Shown piece after piece: positions 24,914-34,206 of a stretch of 64,000 nucleotides of DNA (positions within the stretch are counted from its first letter, which is position 1; every line of letters begins with the position of its first letter). The position numbers were made by a program, and so were the translations under genes. The notes under the pieces are model-generated. The model was not told the origin of the DNA. It worked only from the letters and a program-made list of their open reading frames with translations, and did not search any database. Origin of the DNA: Pseudomonas sp. GM79 (GTDB lineage Bacteria > Pseudomonadota > Gammaproteobacteria > Pseudomonadales > Pseudomonadaceae); contig NZ_AKJE01000112.1 of NCBI RefSeq assembly GCF_000282495.1, forward strand, positions 1 to 64,000, given 5' to 3'.

Positions 24914-26379
24914 CAATCTATTCCTAACTGATTCCAGATGGCATCGATCCGTTGGGTAACGGCTTCATCCTTGACGATGACCCGGCCCCACTCGCGGGTG
25001 GTTTCGCCTGGCCATTTATGCGTGGCATCGAGTCCCATCTTCGAGCCCAGGCCGGAAACCGGCGAGGCGAAGTCGAGGTAGTCGATCGGCGTGTTGTCGA
25101 TCATCACCGTGTCGCGCTTGGGGTCCATGCGCGTGGTGATGGCCCAGATCACGTCGTTCCAGTCCCGTGCGTTGATATCGTCGTCAGTGACGATAACGAA
25201 CTTGGTGTACATGAACTGTCGCAAAAACGACCAGACACCGAGCATTACCCGCTTGGCATGCCCAGGATACGACTTCTTCATGGTCACGATGGCCATGCGG
25301 TACGAACAGCCTTCGGGCGGCAGGTAGAAGTCGGTGATCTCCGGAAACTGCTTTTGCAGGATCGGCACGAACACTTCGTTCAGCGCCACACCGAGAATCG
25401 CCGGCTCATCCGGCGGACGACCGGTGTAGGTGCTGTGGTAGATCGGTTTGATCCGGTGAGTGATGCGCTCGACGGTGAACACCGGGAAGCTGTCGACTTC
25501 GTTGTAGTAGCCGGTGTGGTCGCCATACGGACCTTCATCGGCCATTTCGCCCGGATGGATCACGCCTTCAAGGATGATCTCGGCGGTGGCCGGCACTTGC
25601 AGGTCGTTGCCGCGGCACTTCACCAGTTCGGTGCGATTGCCGCGCAACAGACCGGCGAAAGCGTATTCGGAGAGGCTGTCCGGCACCGGCGTCACAGCGC
25701 CAAGAATGGTTGCCGGATCAGCACCCAGGGCCACAGACACCGGAAACGGCTGGCCGGGGTGTTTCTCGCACCACTCACGGTAATCCAGCGCGCCGCCACG
25801 GTGGCTCAACCAGCGCATGATCACCTTGTTGCGGCCGATCACTTGCTGACGATAGATGCCGAGGTTCTGGCGGTCCTTGTTCGGACCTTTGGTGACGGTC
25901 AGCCCCCAAGTAATCAGCGGACCGACGTCGCCCGGCCAGCAGGTCTGTACCGGCAACATTGCCAGATCGACATCGTCGCCTTCGATCACCACTTCCTGGC
26001 AGACGGCGTCTTTGACGACTTTCGGCGCCATGGCAATGATCTTGCGGAAGATCGGCAGCTTGGACCAGGCGTCCTTCAAGCCCTTCGGCGGCTCGGGCTC
26101 CTTGAGGAACGCCAACAGCTTGCCGATTTCGCGCAACTCGCTGACCGCTTCTGCGCCCATGCCCAGCGCCACGCGCTCGGGGGTGCCGAACAGGTTGCCG
26201 AGTACTGGAATGTCATAGCCGGTAGGGTTTTCGAAAAGCAGCGCCGGGCCCTTGGCGCGCAACGTGCGATCGCAGACCTCGGTCATTTCGAGCACTGGGG
26301 ACACTGGAACCTGGATGCGCTTGAGTTCGCCGCGCTTTTCCAGGCCGCTGATAAAGTCGCGCAAGTCGCGATACTGCAT
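24913..26379 (-). CDS. ubiD: 3-octaprenyl-4-hydroxybenzoate decarboxylase
   Basis: The 488-residue UbiD removes the ring carboxylate in ubiquinone synthesis using prenylated FMN supplied by UbiX. Prenyl-FMN and metal-site segments are visible: NLGIYRQQVIGRNKVIMRW and the E-x-P-Y-G-D motif in MADEGPYGDHTGYY, which carries the catalytic acid. The usual start MQYRDLRDFISGLEKRGELK is present. It is translationally coupled to the reductase downstream. Together with ubiH and ubiI 10 kb away, the window covers three ubiquinone steps. Confidence 0.96.
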   Translation of the reverse strand: MQYRDLRDFISGLEKRGELKRIQVPVSPVLEMTEVCDRTLRAKGPALLFENPTGYDIPVLGNLFGTPERVALGMGAEAVSELREIGKLLAFLKEPEPPKGLKDAWSKLPIFRKIIAMAPKVVKDAVCQEVVIEGDDVDLAMLPVQTCWPGDVGPLITWGLTVTKGPNKDRQNLGIYRQQVIGRNKVIMRWLSHRGGALDYREWCEKHPGQPFPVSVALGADPATILGAVTPVPDSLSEYAFAGLLRGNRTELVKCRGNDLQVPATAEIILEGVIHPGEMADEGPYGDHTGYYNEVDSFPVFTVERITHRIKPIYHSTYTGRPPDEPAILGVALNEVFVPILQKQFPEITDFYLPPEGCSYRMAIVTMKKSYPGHAKRVMLGVWSFLRQFMYTKFVIVTDDDINARDWNDVIWAITTRMDPKRDTVMIDNTPIDYLDFASPVSGLGSKMGLDATHKWPGETTREWGRVIVKDEAVTQRIDAIWNQLGID

Positions 26380-26478
26380 GCGTGAGCCTCGTGTTGGCCG
26401 TGGCGTTCGGGGCAGGCAGTTTAGCGCCGAACCCCTCTATTCAGAACCACGAACTGCCGTTGATCAAAAATCAGATAG

Positions 26479-26505
26479 CAAAAAGCCGGGTTTCCCCGGC
26501 TTTTG
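26479..26505 (-). terminator. Terminator of rho
   Basis: On the minus strand AAAAGCCGGGGAAACCCGGC followed by TTTTTGC, 15 bases after the rho stop codon. Confidence 0.85.
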
Positions 26506-26520
26506 CTGACTTTCTGCGAC

Positions 26521-27780
<1,260 letters not shown>

Positions 27781-27976
27781 ATAGGAATGACGTAATCATT
27801 TATGGAGGGGGGAAATTAAGCTTTTGGCTTAATGAGGCCGCGCCGCAGAGAAGGCGACAGGATCGCGTACTTATTCGAAAAGGAGTGCGTCGGCGACGGC
27901 TAGCAGGGGGCAGTGGAGAAACCAGTGCGGGGCCGAATGTACCACCTGAGTTTCGGAGCGTCTAGCCCTCAATAAC

Positions 27977-28006
27977 GAAAAGGCCCCGCATTATGCGGGG
28001 CCTTTT
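27977..28006 (-). terminator. Terminator of trxA
   Basis: AAAAGGCCCCGCATTATGCGGGGCC followed by TTTTC, reading on both strands, 22 bases after the trxA stop codon. It separates trxA from rho. Confidence 0.85.
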
Positions 28007-28027
28007 CATGACGCTTTATAACAACGC

Positions 28028-28357
28028 TTAGATGTTGGCGTCGAGGAAAGCAGCCAGTTGCGACTTCGACAGCGCACCGACCTTGGTGGCTTCGACGTTG
28101 CCGTTCTTGAACAGCATCAGCGTCGGGATACCACGTACGCCGTGCTTGGCCGGGGTTTCCTGGTTTTCGTCGATGTTCAGCTTGGCTACGGTCAGCTTGC
28201 CTTTGTAGGTCTCAGCGATTTCGTCCAGAACAGGAGCGATCATTTTGCAAGGGCCGCACCATTCAGCCCAGTAGTCGACCAGTACAGCGCCTTCGGCCTT
28301 GAGTACGTCGGCCTCGAAGCTAGCGTCGCTAACGTGTTTGATAAGATCGCTGCTCAT
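28028..28357 (-). CDS. trxA: Thioredoxin 1
   Basis: A 109-residue thioredoxin with the active site WCGPCK (C34, C37), the buried aspartate in VLVDYWAEW, and the cis-proline motif GIPTLMLFKNG. It is the cytosolic disulfide reductant recycled by thioredoxin reductase. It starts MSSDLIKHVSDASFE with a GGAG site upstream. The trxA-rho order is the usual gammaproteobacterial one. Confidence 0.98.
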   Translation of the reverse strand: MSSDLIKHVSDASFEADVLKAEGAVLVDYWAEWCGPCKMIAPVLDEIAETYKGKLTVAKLNIDENQETPAKHGVRGIPTLMLFKNGNVEATKVGALSKSQLAAFLDANI

Positions 28358-28477
28358 GGAAGTCTCCAGGTTGTAAGCAAAAAAACGTGGCCCATCATAG
28401 CCGCCCTTCCCGCGTTCAGGAAGCTGCAGATGATTGAGTCTCGCTATGGTGGCCCATGAGTTTGGGTATAGCTCAAG

Positions 28478-29185
28478 TCATGAGGTGACGGGAGCGACGA
28501 AAGCAATTCCGGTACGCAGGGCGGCGTTGCGCACATGCTCCTGCATGGCCTTCTGCGCGGCGCCAGAGGCTCGACGAGCCAGCGCACGGAGGATTTTACG
28601 GTGTTCCTGCCAGGTTTCCATCGCCCGTTCGGCCCGGATGAACGGTAGCTTCTGGCTCTCCAGGAAGATGTCGGCGCTGGCCGTCAGAATGCTCAGCATC
28701 GCCTGATTGCCGCTGGCCAGGAGGATGCGCCGGTGAAACTCGAAGTCCAGTCGTGCTGCCGCCTCGAAGTCGGCGGCACGCAATTCGGTGCGCATGGCGG
28801 CGACATTGTCCTCCAGGGCATCAAGATCGTCGGTGCTCAGGGTCACGGCCGCCAGCCCGGCGGCAAAGCCTTCCAGCGCATAGCGCAACTGGAAGATGTC
28901 CAGCGGCGATGCCTGGGCCGCGAACGGCCAGCCCGGCGCGGCATCGCCCCGGGGCAGATCAACCGGTGATTGCACAAACACGCCCTTGCCCGGCTGGATA
29001 CTGATCACGCCCAGCGCACTCAGGGACGATAACGCCTCACGCAACGACGCCCGACTGACCCCCAATTGCACCGCCAGGTCCCGTTGCGAGGGCAAGGCAT
29101 CCCCCGCCCCGAAACCTTGCTCGGTGATCAGTTTGCGGATGGCTTGCAGCGCCACTTCGGGTACGGCGCGGGAGATCGAGTTCAT
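28478..29185 (-). CDS. FadR-subfamily GntR transcriptional regulator
   Basis: A 235-residue regulator. The winged helix-turn-helix is near residues 8-72 (LPSQRDLAVQLGVSRASLRE, then GVISIQPGKGVFVQ). The FCD ligand-binding domain follows (about 95-225), with metal-ligand-type residues in LDFEFHRRILLASGN and the late helix EHRKILRALARR. It diverges from an amino-acid ABC importer with a 257-base intergenic region, so it probably controls that operon in response to its substrate. The ATG at 29185 is chosen because it gives the normal short lead before the helix-turn-helix. Confidence 0.9.
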   Translation of the reverse strand: MNSISRAVPEVALQAIRKLITEQGFGAGDALPSQRDLAVQLGVSRASLREALSSLSALGVISIQPGKGVFVQSPVDLPRGDAAPGWPFAAQASPLDIFQLRYALEGFAAGLAAVTLSTDDLDALEDNVAAMRTELRAADFEAAARLDFEFHRRILLASGNQAMLSILTASADIFLESQKLPFIRAERAMETWQEHRKILRALARRASGAAQKAMQEHVRNAALRTGIAFVAPVTS

Positions 29186-29442
29186 GGTTTTTTCAGACGA
29201 GCCAGGCCAATGAGCGGCTAGTTGTAAAGCTATTCGCGGCGTCCGGCAAGTCGTGCCCCATGGGGGTTCGGGGATTTTCACGGGTGCGCCATCAGGGTGC
29301 GAAATGCCACCCAACTGTTCAGACCAGTAAGACCGAACGACACCAGCAAAACCGTGGCCTGCGGCCCCCAAAACCGAATCTTGGCATGTCCTGTGCTCTG
29401 TCGATCCGCAGAAATCACTTCCCGCCGATCCGGAGATTTGCC

Positions 29443-30228
29443 ATGACCATGCGTTACAGTGCCCTCCTCGCCGCTCTGTTTGCCAGCCTGATGCTGAGCC
29501 AGGCGCCCGCCCACGCCGACGGTCTGGAGGATGTGGTCAAGCGCGGCACCCTCAAAGTCGCGGTGCCCCAGGACTTCCCGCCGTTCGGTTCGGTCGGCCC
29601 GGACATGAAACCTCGCGGCCTGGACATCGACACCGCCCAACTGCTGGCCGACCAGCTCAAGGTCAAACTCGAACTGACCCCGGTCAACAGCACCAACCGC
29701 ATTCCGTTTCTGACCACCGGCAAAGTCGACCTGGTGATTTCCAGCCTCGGCAAGAACCCTGAGCGCGAGAAAGTCATCGACTTCTCCCGTGCCTACGCGC
29801 CGTTCTACCTCGCCGTATTCGGCCCGCCAGACGCCGCCATCAAGGGCCTGGACGATCTCAAGGGCAAAACCATCAGCGTCACCCGTGGCGCCATCGAAGA
29901 CATCGAGCTGACCAAAGTCGCTCCCGAAGGCGCGACCATCAAACGCTTCGAAGACAACAACTCGACCATCGCCGCTTACCTCGCAGGGCAAGTCGACCTG
30001 ATCGCCAGTGGCAACGTGGTGATGGTGGCAATCAGTGAGAAAAACCCGAAACGCGTGCCGGCGCTGAAAGTGAAGCTCAAGGACTCACCGGTTTACGTTG
30101 GCGTGAACAAGAACGAGCCGGCGCTGCTGGGCAAGGTCAACGACATCCTCGCCACAGCCAAGGCTGACGGTGCGCTGGAAAAGAACTCGCAAACCTGGCT
30201 GAAAGAGCCGCTGCCGGCCGATCTCTGA
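29443..30228 (+). CDS. Polar amino-acid ABC transporter substrate-binding protein
   Basis: A 261-residue periplasmic binding protein of family 3. The signal peptide is MTMRYSALLAALFASLMLSQ with cleavage after AHA. The mature part opens LEDVVKRGTLKVAVPQDFPP, with GLDIDTAQLLADQL and the DLVISSLGKNPEREKVIDFS segment typical of amino-acid binders. The arginine that binds the alpha-carboxylate is expected in the NPEREK region. First gene of a four-gene importer operon; the exact amino acid is not predictable. Confidence 0.92.
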   Translation: MTMRYSALLAALFASLMLSQAPAHADGLEDVVKRGTLKVAVPQDFPPFGSVGPDMKPRGLDIDTAQLLADQLKVKLELTPVNSTNRIPFLTTGKVDLVISSLGKNPEREKVIDFSRAYAPFYLAVFGPPDAAIKGLDDLKGKTISVTRGAIEDIELTKVAPEGATIKRFEDNNSTIAAYLAGQVDLIASGNVVMVAISEKNPKRVPALKVKLKDSPVYVGVNKNEPALLGKVNDILATAKADGALEKNSQTWLKEPLPADL

Positions 30229-30247
30229 TCGTTCGCGGAGACGACTT

Positions 30248-30919
30248 ATGGCTTATCAGTTCGATTTCTTGCCGGTGGTGGAAAACACCGACCTGCTGCT
30301 ACGCGGTGCGCTGTTCACTCTTGAGCTGACAGCCATTGGCGCGGTGCTCGGGGTCGGTCTGGGTATCGTCGGGGCACTGGTGCGGGCGTGGAACATCCGC
30401 CCGTTCGCCGGCATTTTCGGGGTTTACGTCGAGTTGATCCGCAACACGCCATTCCTGGTGCAGTTGTTTTTCATCTTCTTCGGTTTACCGTCGCTGGGCC
30501 TGCAGATTTCCGAATGGCAGGCAGCGGTGCTGGCGATGGTGATCAACCTTGGCGCCTATTCGACCGAAATCATCCGCGCCGGCATTCAAGCGATCCCCCG
30601 CGGGCAGCTGGAAGCCGCAGCCGCCCTGGCAATGACCCGCTTCGAAGCCTTCCGCCACGTGGTTCTGTTGCCGGCGCTGGGCAAGGTCTGGCCGGCCCTG
30701 AGCAGCCAGATCATCATCGTCATGCTCGGCTCGGCGGTCTGTTCGCAGATCGCCACCGAAGAGCTGAGCTTCGCCGCCAACTTCATTCAATCGCGTAACT
30801 TCCGCGCCTTTGAAACCTATGCCCTGACCACACTGATCTACCTGTGCATGGCGCTGCTGATCCGCCAATTGCTGAACTGGATCGGCCGGCGCTACATAGC
30901 AAGGAGCAGCAGCCAATGA
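30248..30919 (+). CDS. Amino-acid ABC transporter permease 1
   Basis: A 223-residue inner-membrane permease of the HisM/GlnP family with about five helices. The permease motif lies in EAAAALAMTRFEAFRHVVLL, and the periplasmic-side segment YVELIRNTPFLVQLFFIFFG is characteristic. It begins 19 bases after the binding-protein stop with a GGAG site, and its end overlaps permease 2 by 4 bases (ATGA). Confidence 0.93.
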   Translation: MAYQFDFLPVVENTDLLLRGALFTLELTAIGAVLGVGLGIVGALVRAWNIRPFAGIFGVYVELIRNTPFLVQLFFIFFGLPSLGLQISEWQAAVLAMVINLGAYSTEIIRAGIQAIPRGQLEAAAALAMTRFEAFRHVVLLPALGKVWPALSSQIIIVMLGSAVCSQIATEELSFAANFIQSRNFRAFETYALTTLIYLCMALLIRQLLNWIGRRYIARSSSQ

Positions 30920-31566
30920 GCGATTTCACCTTCTGGGACATCCTGCGCAACCTGCTCACGGGCCTGCAATGGACCCTGGCATTGTCGCTGGTGGCGTTTA
31001 TCGGCGGCGGGCTGATCGGCTTGCTGATCATGGTGATGCGGATTTCAAAAAAATCCCTGCCCAGCCACTTCGCCCGCACCTACATCGAACTGTTCCAGGG
31101 CACACCGCTATTGATGCAGCTGTTTCTGGTGTTCTTCGGTGTGGCGTTGGCCGGTGTGGAGATTTCGCCGTGGATGGCCGCGGCGATGGCCTTGACGCTG
31201 TTCACCAGCGCTTACCTGGCGGAGATCTGGCGCGGTTGTGTCGATTCGATCCCCAATGGCCAGTGGGAAGCCTCGTCGAGCCTGGCACTCAATCCGCTGG
31301 AGCAACTGCGTTACGTGATCCTGCCGCAAGCCTTGCGCATCGCCGTGGCGCCGACCGTGGGTTTCTCGGTGCAAGTGGTCAAAGGCACCGCCGTCACCTC
31401 GATCATCGGCTTCACCGAACTGACCAAGACCGGCGGCATGCTCGCCAACGCTACCTTCGAGCCCTTCATGGTCTATGGCCTGGTGGCGCTCGGTTACTTC
31501 CTGCTCTGCTACCCCTTGTCCCTCAGTGCGCGCTACCTGGAAAGGAGACTGCATGCCTCTGCTTAG
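30916..31566 (+). CDS. Amino-acid ABC transporter permease 2
   Basis: A 216-residue paralogue of permease 1. The equivalent segments are TYIELFQGTPLLMQLFLVFF and the ATPase-contact loop EASSSLALNPLEQLRYVILP. The two permeases would form the heterodimeric channel. The gene overlaps its upstream neighbour by 4 bases and the downstream ATPase gene by 14 bases. Confidence 0.93.
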   Translation: MSDFTFWDILRNLLTGLQWTLALSLVAFIGGGLIGLLIMVMRISKKSLPSHFARTYIELFQGTPLLMQLFLVFFGVALAGVEISPWMAAAMALTLFTSAYLAEIWRGCVDSIPNGQWEASSSLALNPLEQLRYVILPQALRIAVAPTVGFSVQVVKGTAVTSIIGFTELTKTGGMLANATFEPFMVYGLVALGYFLLCYPLSLSARYLERRLHASA

Positions 31567-32290
31567 AATTTCCGCCCTGCATAAATATTACGGCGACCAC
31601 CATGTGCTCAAAGGCATCGACCTGAGTGTCGACGAAGGCCAGGTGGTGGCAATCATTGGCCGCAGCGGCTCGGGCAAATCCACCTTGCTGCGCACCCTCA
31701 ATGGTCTGGAGTCGATCAATGATGGCGTGATCGAAGTCGACGGCGAATACCTCGACGCCGCCCGCGCCGACCTGCGCAGCCTGCGGCAGAAAGTCGGGAT
31801 GGTGTTCCAGCAGTTCAATCTGTTCCCGCACCTCACTGTGGGCGAAAACGTCATGCTCGCGCCGCAAGTGGTGCAGAAAGTGCCGAAAGCCAAAGCCGCC
31901 GAACTGGCGCGGCAGATGCTGGAGCGGGTGGGGCTGGGGGAAAAATTCGACGCCTTCCCCGACCGACTGTCTGGCGGCCAGCAACAGCGGGTGGCGATTG
32001 CCCGGGCGCTGGCGATGTCGCCGAAGGTGCTGTTGTGCGATGAAATCACCTCGGCGCTGGACCCGGAACTGGTCAACGAAGTGCTGAGCGTGGTCCGGCA
32101 ACTGGCCAAGGAGGGCATGACGCTGATCATGGTCACCCATGAAATGCGCTTTGCCCGCGAGGTTGGGGACAAATTGGTGTTCATGCACCATGGCAAGGTG
32201 CATGAGGTGGGGGATCCAAAGGTATTGTTTGCCAACCCGCAGACGGCGGAACTGGCGAATTTTATCGGGACGGTTGAGGCGGCAGGCTGA
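31553..32290 (+). CDS. Amino-acid ABC transporter ATP-binding protein
   Basis: A 245-residue ATPase of the HisP/GlnQ type. Walker A is GRSGSGKST near residue 38, Q-loop QQFNLFPHLTV, signature LSGGQQQR, Walker B VLLCDEITSALDPE and H-loop MVTHEM. All catalytic elements are intact. The start at 31553 lies inside the 3' end of permease 2 with an AAAGGAG site. It completes the importer started at 29443. Confidence 0.95.
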   Translation: MPLLRISALHKYYGDHHVLKGIDLSVDEGQVVAIIGRSGSGKSTLLRTLNGLESINDGVIEVDGEYLDAARADLRSLRQKVGMVFQQFNLFPHLTVGENVMLAPQVVQKVPKAKAAELARQMLERVGLGEKFDAFPDRLSGGQQQRVAIARALAMSPKVLLCDEITSALDPELVNEVLSVVRQLAKEGMTLIMVTHEMRFAREVGDKLVFMHHGKVHEVGDPKVLFANPQTAELANFIGTVEAAG

Positions 32291-32311
32291 GAGATCTTAA
32301 GTGCCTGCAAG

Positions 32312-32414
32312 GCCGCCTTCGCGAGCAAGCCCGCTCCCACAAGGATTTTGTGTTGCCTACAATCCTGCGAACGACACCGAACCAATGTGGGAGCGGGCTT
32401 GCTCGCGAAGGGGC
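32312..32414. repeat. REP doublet (inverted pair)
   Basis: CCTTCGCGAGCAAGCCCGCT (32316) and TGTGGGAGCGGGCTTGCTCG (32386), with about 44 bases between. A single arm of the other repeat family (AAGATCGCAGCCTTCGACAG) follows near 32446. The rest of the 245 bases before ppx holds only its promoter region. Confidence 0.87.
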
Positions 32415-32534
32415 CATCCGCAACGCCGCAAGTGTCCCGCGGTAAAAGATCGCAGCCTTCGACAGCGCCTACGCGTTGGCGGCAGCGTTTGATCGTGGCA
32501 GGATGTCGAGGTTATCGACCGAGACCCCCTGACC

Positions 32535-34037
32535 ATGCCGCAATCCCAAGCCAAGAATCTGTCCCTGATCGCCGCAATCGACCTGGGCTCCAACAGCTTT
32601 CACATGGTCGTGGCCAAGGCCCAGAACGGCGAAATCCGGATTCTCGAACGTCTCGGGGAGAAGGTTCAGCTGGCCGCCGGCATCGACGAAGAGCGTCAAC
32701 TCAGCGAAGAATCCATGCAGCGCGGGCTCGATTGCCTGAAGCGTTTCGCCCAACTGATCAGCGGTATGCCGCCCGGCACCGTGCGGATCGTCGGCACCAA
32801 CGCCCTGCGCGAAGCCCGTAACCGCGCCGAATTCATCCACCGCGCCGAAGAAATTCTTGGCCATCCGGTAGAAGTCATCTCTGGCCGTGAAGAAGCGCGC
32901 CTGATTTACCTCGGCGTCTCCCACACCCTCGCCGACACGCCGGGCAAGCGCCTGGTAGCCGACATCGGCGGCGGCAGTACCGAATTCATCATCGGCCAGC
33001 GCTTCGAACCGCTGCTGCGCGAAAGCCTGCAAATGGGCTGCGTCAGCTATACCCAGCGCTATTTCAAGGATGGCAAGATCACCCCGGCCCGCTATGCCCA
33101 GGCGTACACCGCGGCGCGACTGGAGATCATGAGCATCGAACACGCCCTGCACCGCCTGACCTGGGATGAAGCCATCGGCTCCTCGGGCACCATTCGCGCC
33201 ATTGGCCTGGCGCTGAAGGCCGGCGGGCATGGCACTGGCGAAGTGAATGCCGAAGGCCTGGCCTGGCTCAAGCGCAAACTGTTCAAACTCGGCGATGTCG
33301 AGAAAATCGATTTCGAAGGCATCAAGCCCGACCGTCGGGCGATTTTCCCCGCCGGGTTGGCGATTCTCGAAGCGATCTTCGACGCCCTCGAATTGCAACG
33401 CATGGACCACTGTGAAGGCGCCCTGCGCGAAGGCGTGCTCTACGATCTGTTGGGCCGTCATCATCATGAAGACGTGCGTGAGCGCACACTCAGCTCGCTG
33501 ATGGATCGTTATCATGTTGACCTGGAACAAGCCGCGCGGGTCGAACGCAAGGCGCTGCATGCTTTCGATCAGGTGGCCGAGGATTGGCAGCTGGATGACG
33601 GTGTCTGGCGCGAACTGCTGAGCTGGGCCGCCAAGGTCCATGAAGTGGGTCTGGACATCGCGCACTATCAGTACCACAAGCACGGCGCCTACCTGATCGA
33701 GCACTCGGACCTGGCCGGATTCTCCCGCGAAGACCAGCAAATGCTCGCGCTGCTGGTGCGGGGCCACCGACGCAACATTCCCAAGGACAAGTTCGCCGAA
33801 TTCGGCGACGACGGCATCAAGCTGATTCGCCTGTGCGTGTTGCTGCGCTTTGCGATTCTGTTCCACCACATCCGCGGTACCCAGGAAATGCCACAAGTCG
33901 TGCTGCACGCCAATGGCGACAGCCTGGACGTGTTGTTCCCGGAACACTGGCTGGACGACAACCAGTTGACCCAGGCCGACTTCGCCCTGGAAGCGGAATG
34001 GCTGACCCGCGTCAGCTTCGTGCTGAACGTCCGCTGA
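32535..34037 (+). CDS. ppx: Exopolyphosphatase
   Basis: A 500-residue Ppx/GppA phosphatase that removes terminal phosphates from polyphosphate and, in the family, may also act on pppGpp. The first actin-like domain has LIAAIDLGSNSFHMVVAK (phosphate loop 1). The catalytic glutamate lies before the second loop VADIGGGSTEFIIG. The C-terminal half (about 310-500) is the HD-like helical domain, with KVHEVGLDIAHYQYHKHGAY. It converges with ppk, the synthesising enzyme, on a shared terminator and REP doublet. Confidence 0.95.
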   Translation: MPQSQAKNLSLIAAIDLGSNSFHMVVAKAQNGEIRILERLGEKVQLAAGIDEERQLSEESMQRGLDCLKRFAQLISGMPPGTVRIVGTNALREARNRAEFIHRAEEILGHPVEVISGREEARLIYLGVSHTLADTPGKRLVADIGGGSTEFIIGQRFEPLLRESLQMGCVSYTQRYFKDGKITPARYAQAYTAARLEIMSIEHALHRLTWDEAIGSSGTIRAIGLALKAGGHGTGEVNAEGLAWLKRKLFKLGDVEKIDFEGIKPDRRAIFPAGLAILEAIFDALELQRMDHCEGALREGVLYDLLGRHHHEDVRERTLSSLMDRYHVDLEQAARVERKALHAFDQVAEDWQLDDGVWRELLSWAAKVHEVGLDIAHYQYHKHGAYLIEHSDLAGFSREDQQMLALLVRGHRRNIPKDKFAEFGDDGIKLIRLCVLLRFAILFHHIRGTQEMPQVVLHANGDSLDVLFPEHWLDDNQLTQADFALEAEWLTRVSFVLNVR

Positions 34038-34042
34038 AATTG

Positions 34043-34072
34043 AAAAAGGCCTTCTTCGGAAGGCCTTTTTTT
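34043..34072 (+). terminator. Terminator of ppx
   Basis: AAAAAGGCCTTCTTCGGAAGGCC followed by seven T, 5 bases after the ppx stop. The sequence is near-symmetrical and may also serve leftward ppk read-through. Confidence 0.88.
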
Positions 34073-34105
34073 GTGCCCGCGATTCAGCAGACGATGCAAT
34101 CCCCA

Positions 34106-34196
34106 TGTGGGAGCGGGCTTGCTCGCGAAGGCGGTGTGTCAGTCAACATTCATGCTGAATGTGCTGCCCCCTTCGCGAGCAAGCCCGCTCCCACAG
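34106..34196. repeat. REP doublet between ppx and ppk
   Basis: TGTGGGAGCGGGCTTGCTCG at 34106 and its inverted copy ending CCCGCTCCCACA at 34195. It sits 11 bases after the ppk stop codon. Confidence 0.88.
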
Positions 34197-34206
34197 GTTC
34201 TGCGCG

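Noticed and set aside
24952..26385. 477-codon frame antisense to ubiD
   Set aside because: Mirror frame of a clear ubiD gene.
32469..34106. 545-codon frame antisense to ppx
   Set aside because: It covers the full exopolyphosphatase gene in a mirror frame; the translation lacks any motif and has no ribosome binding site.
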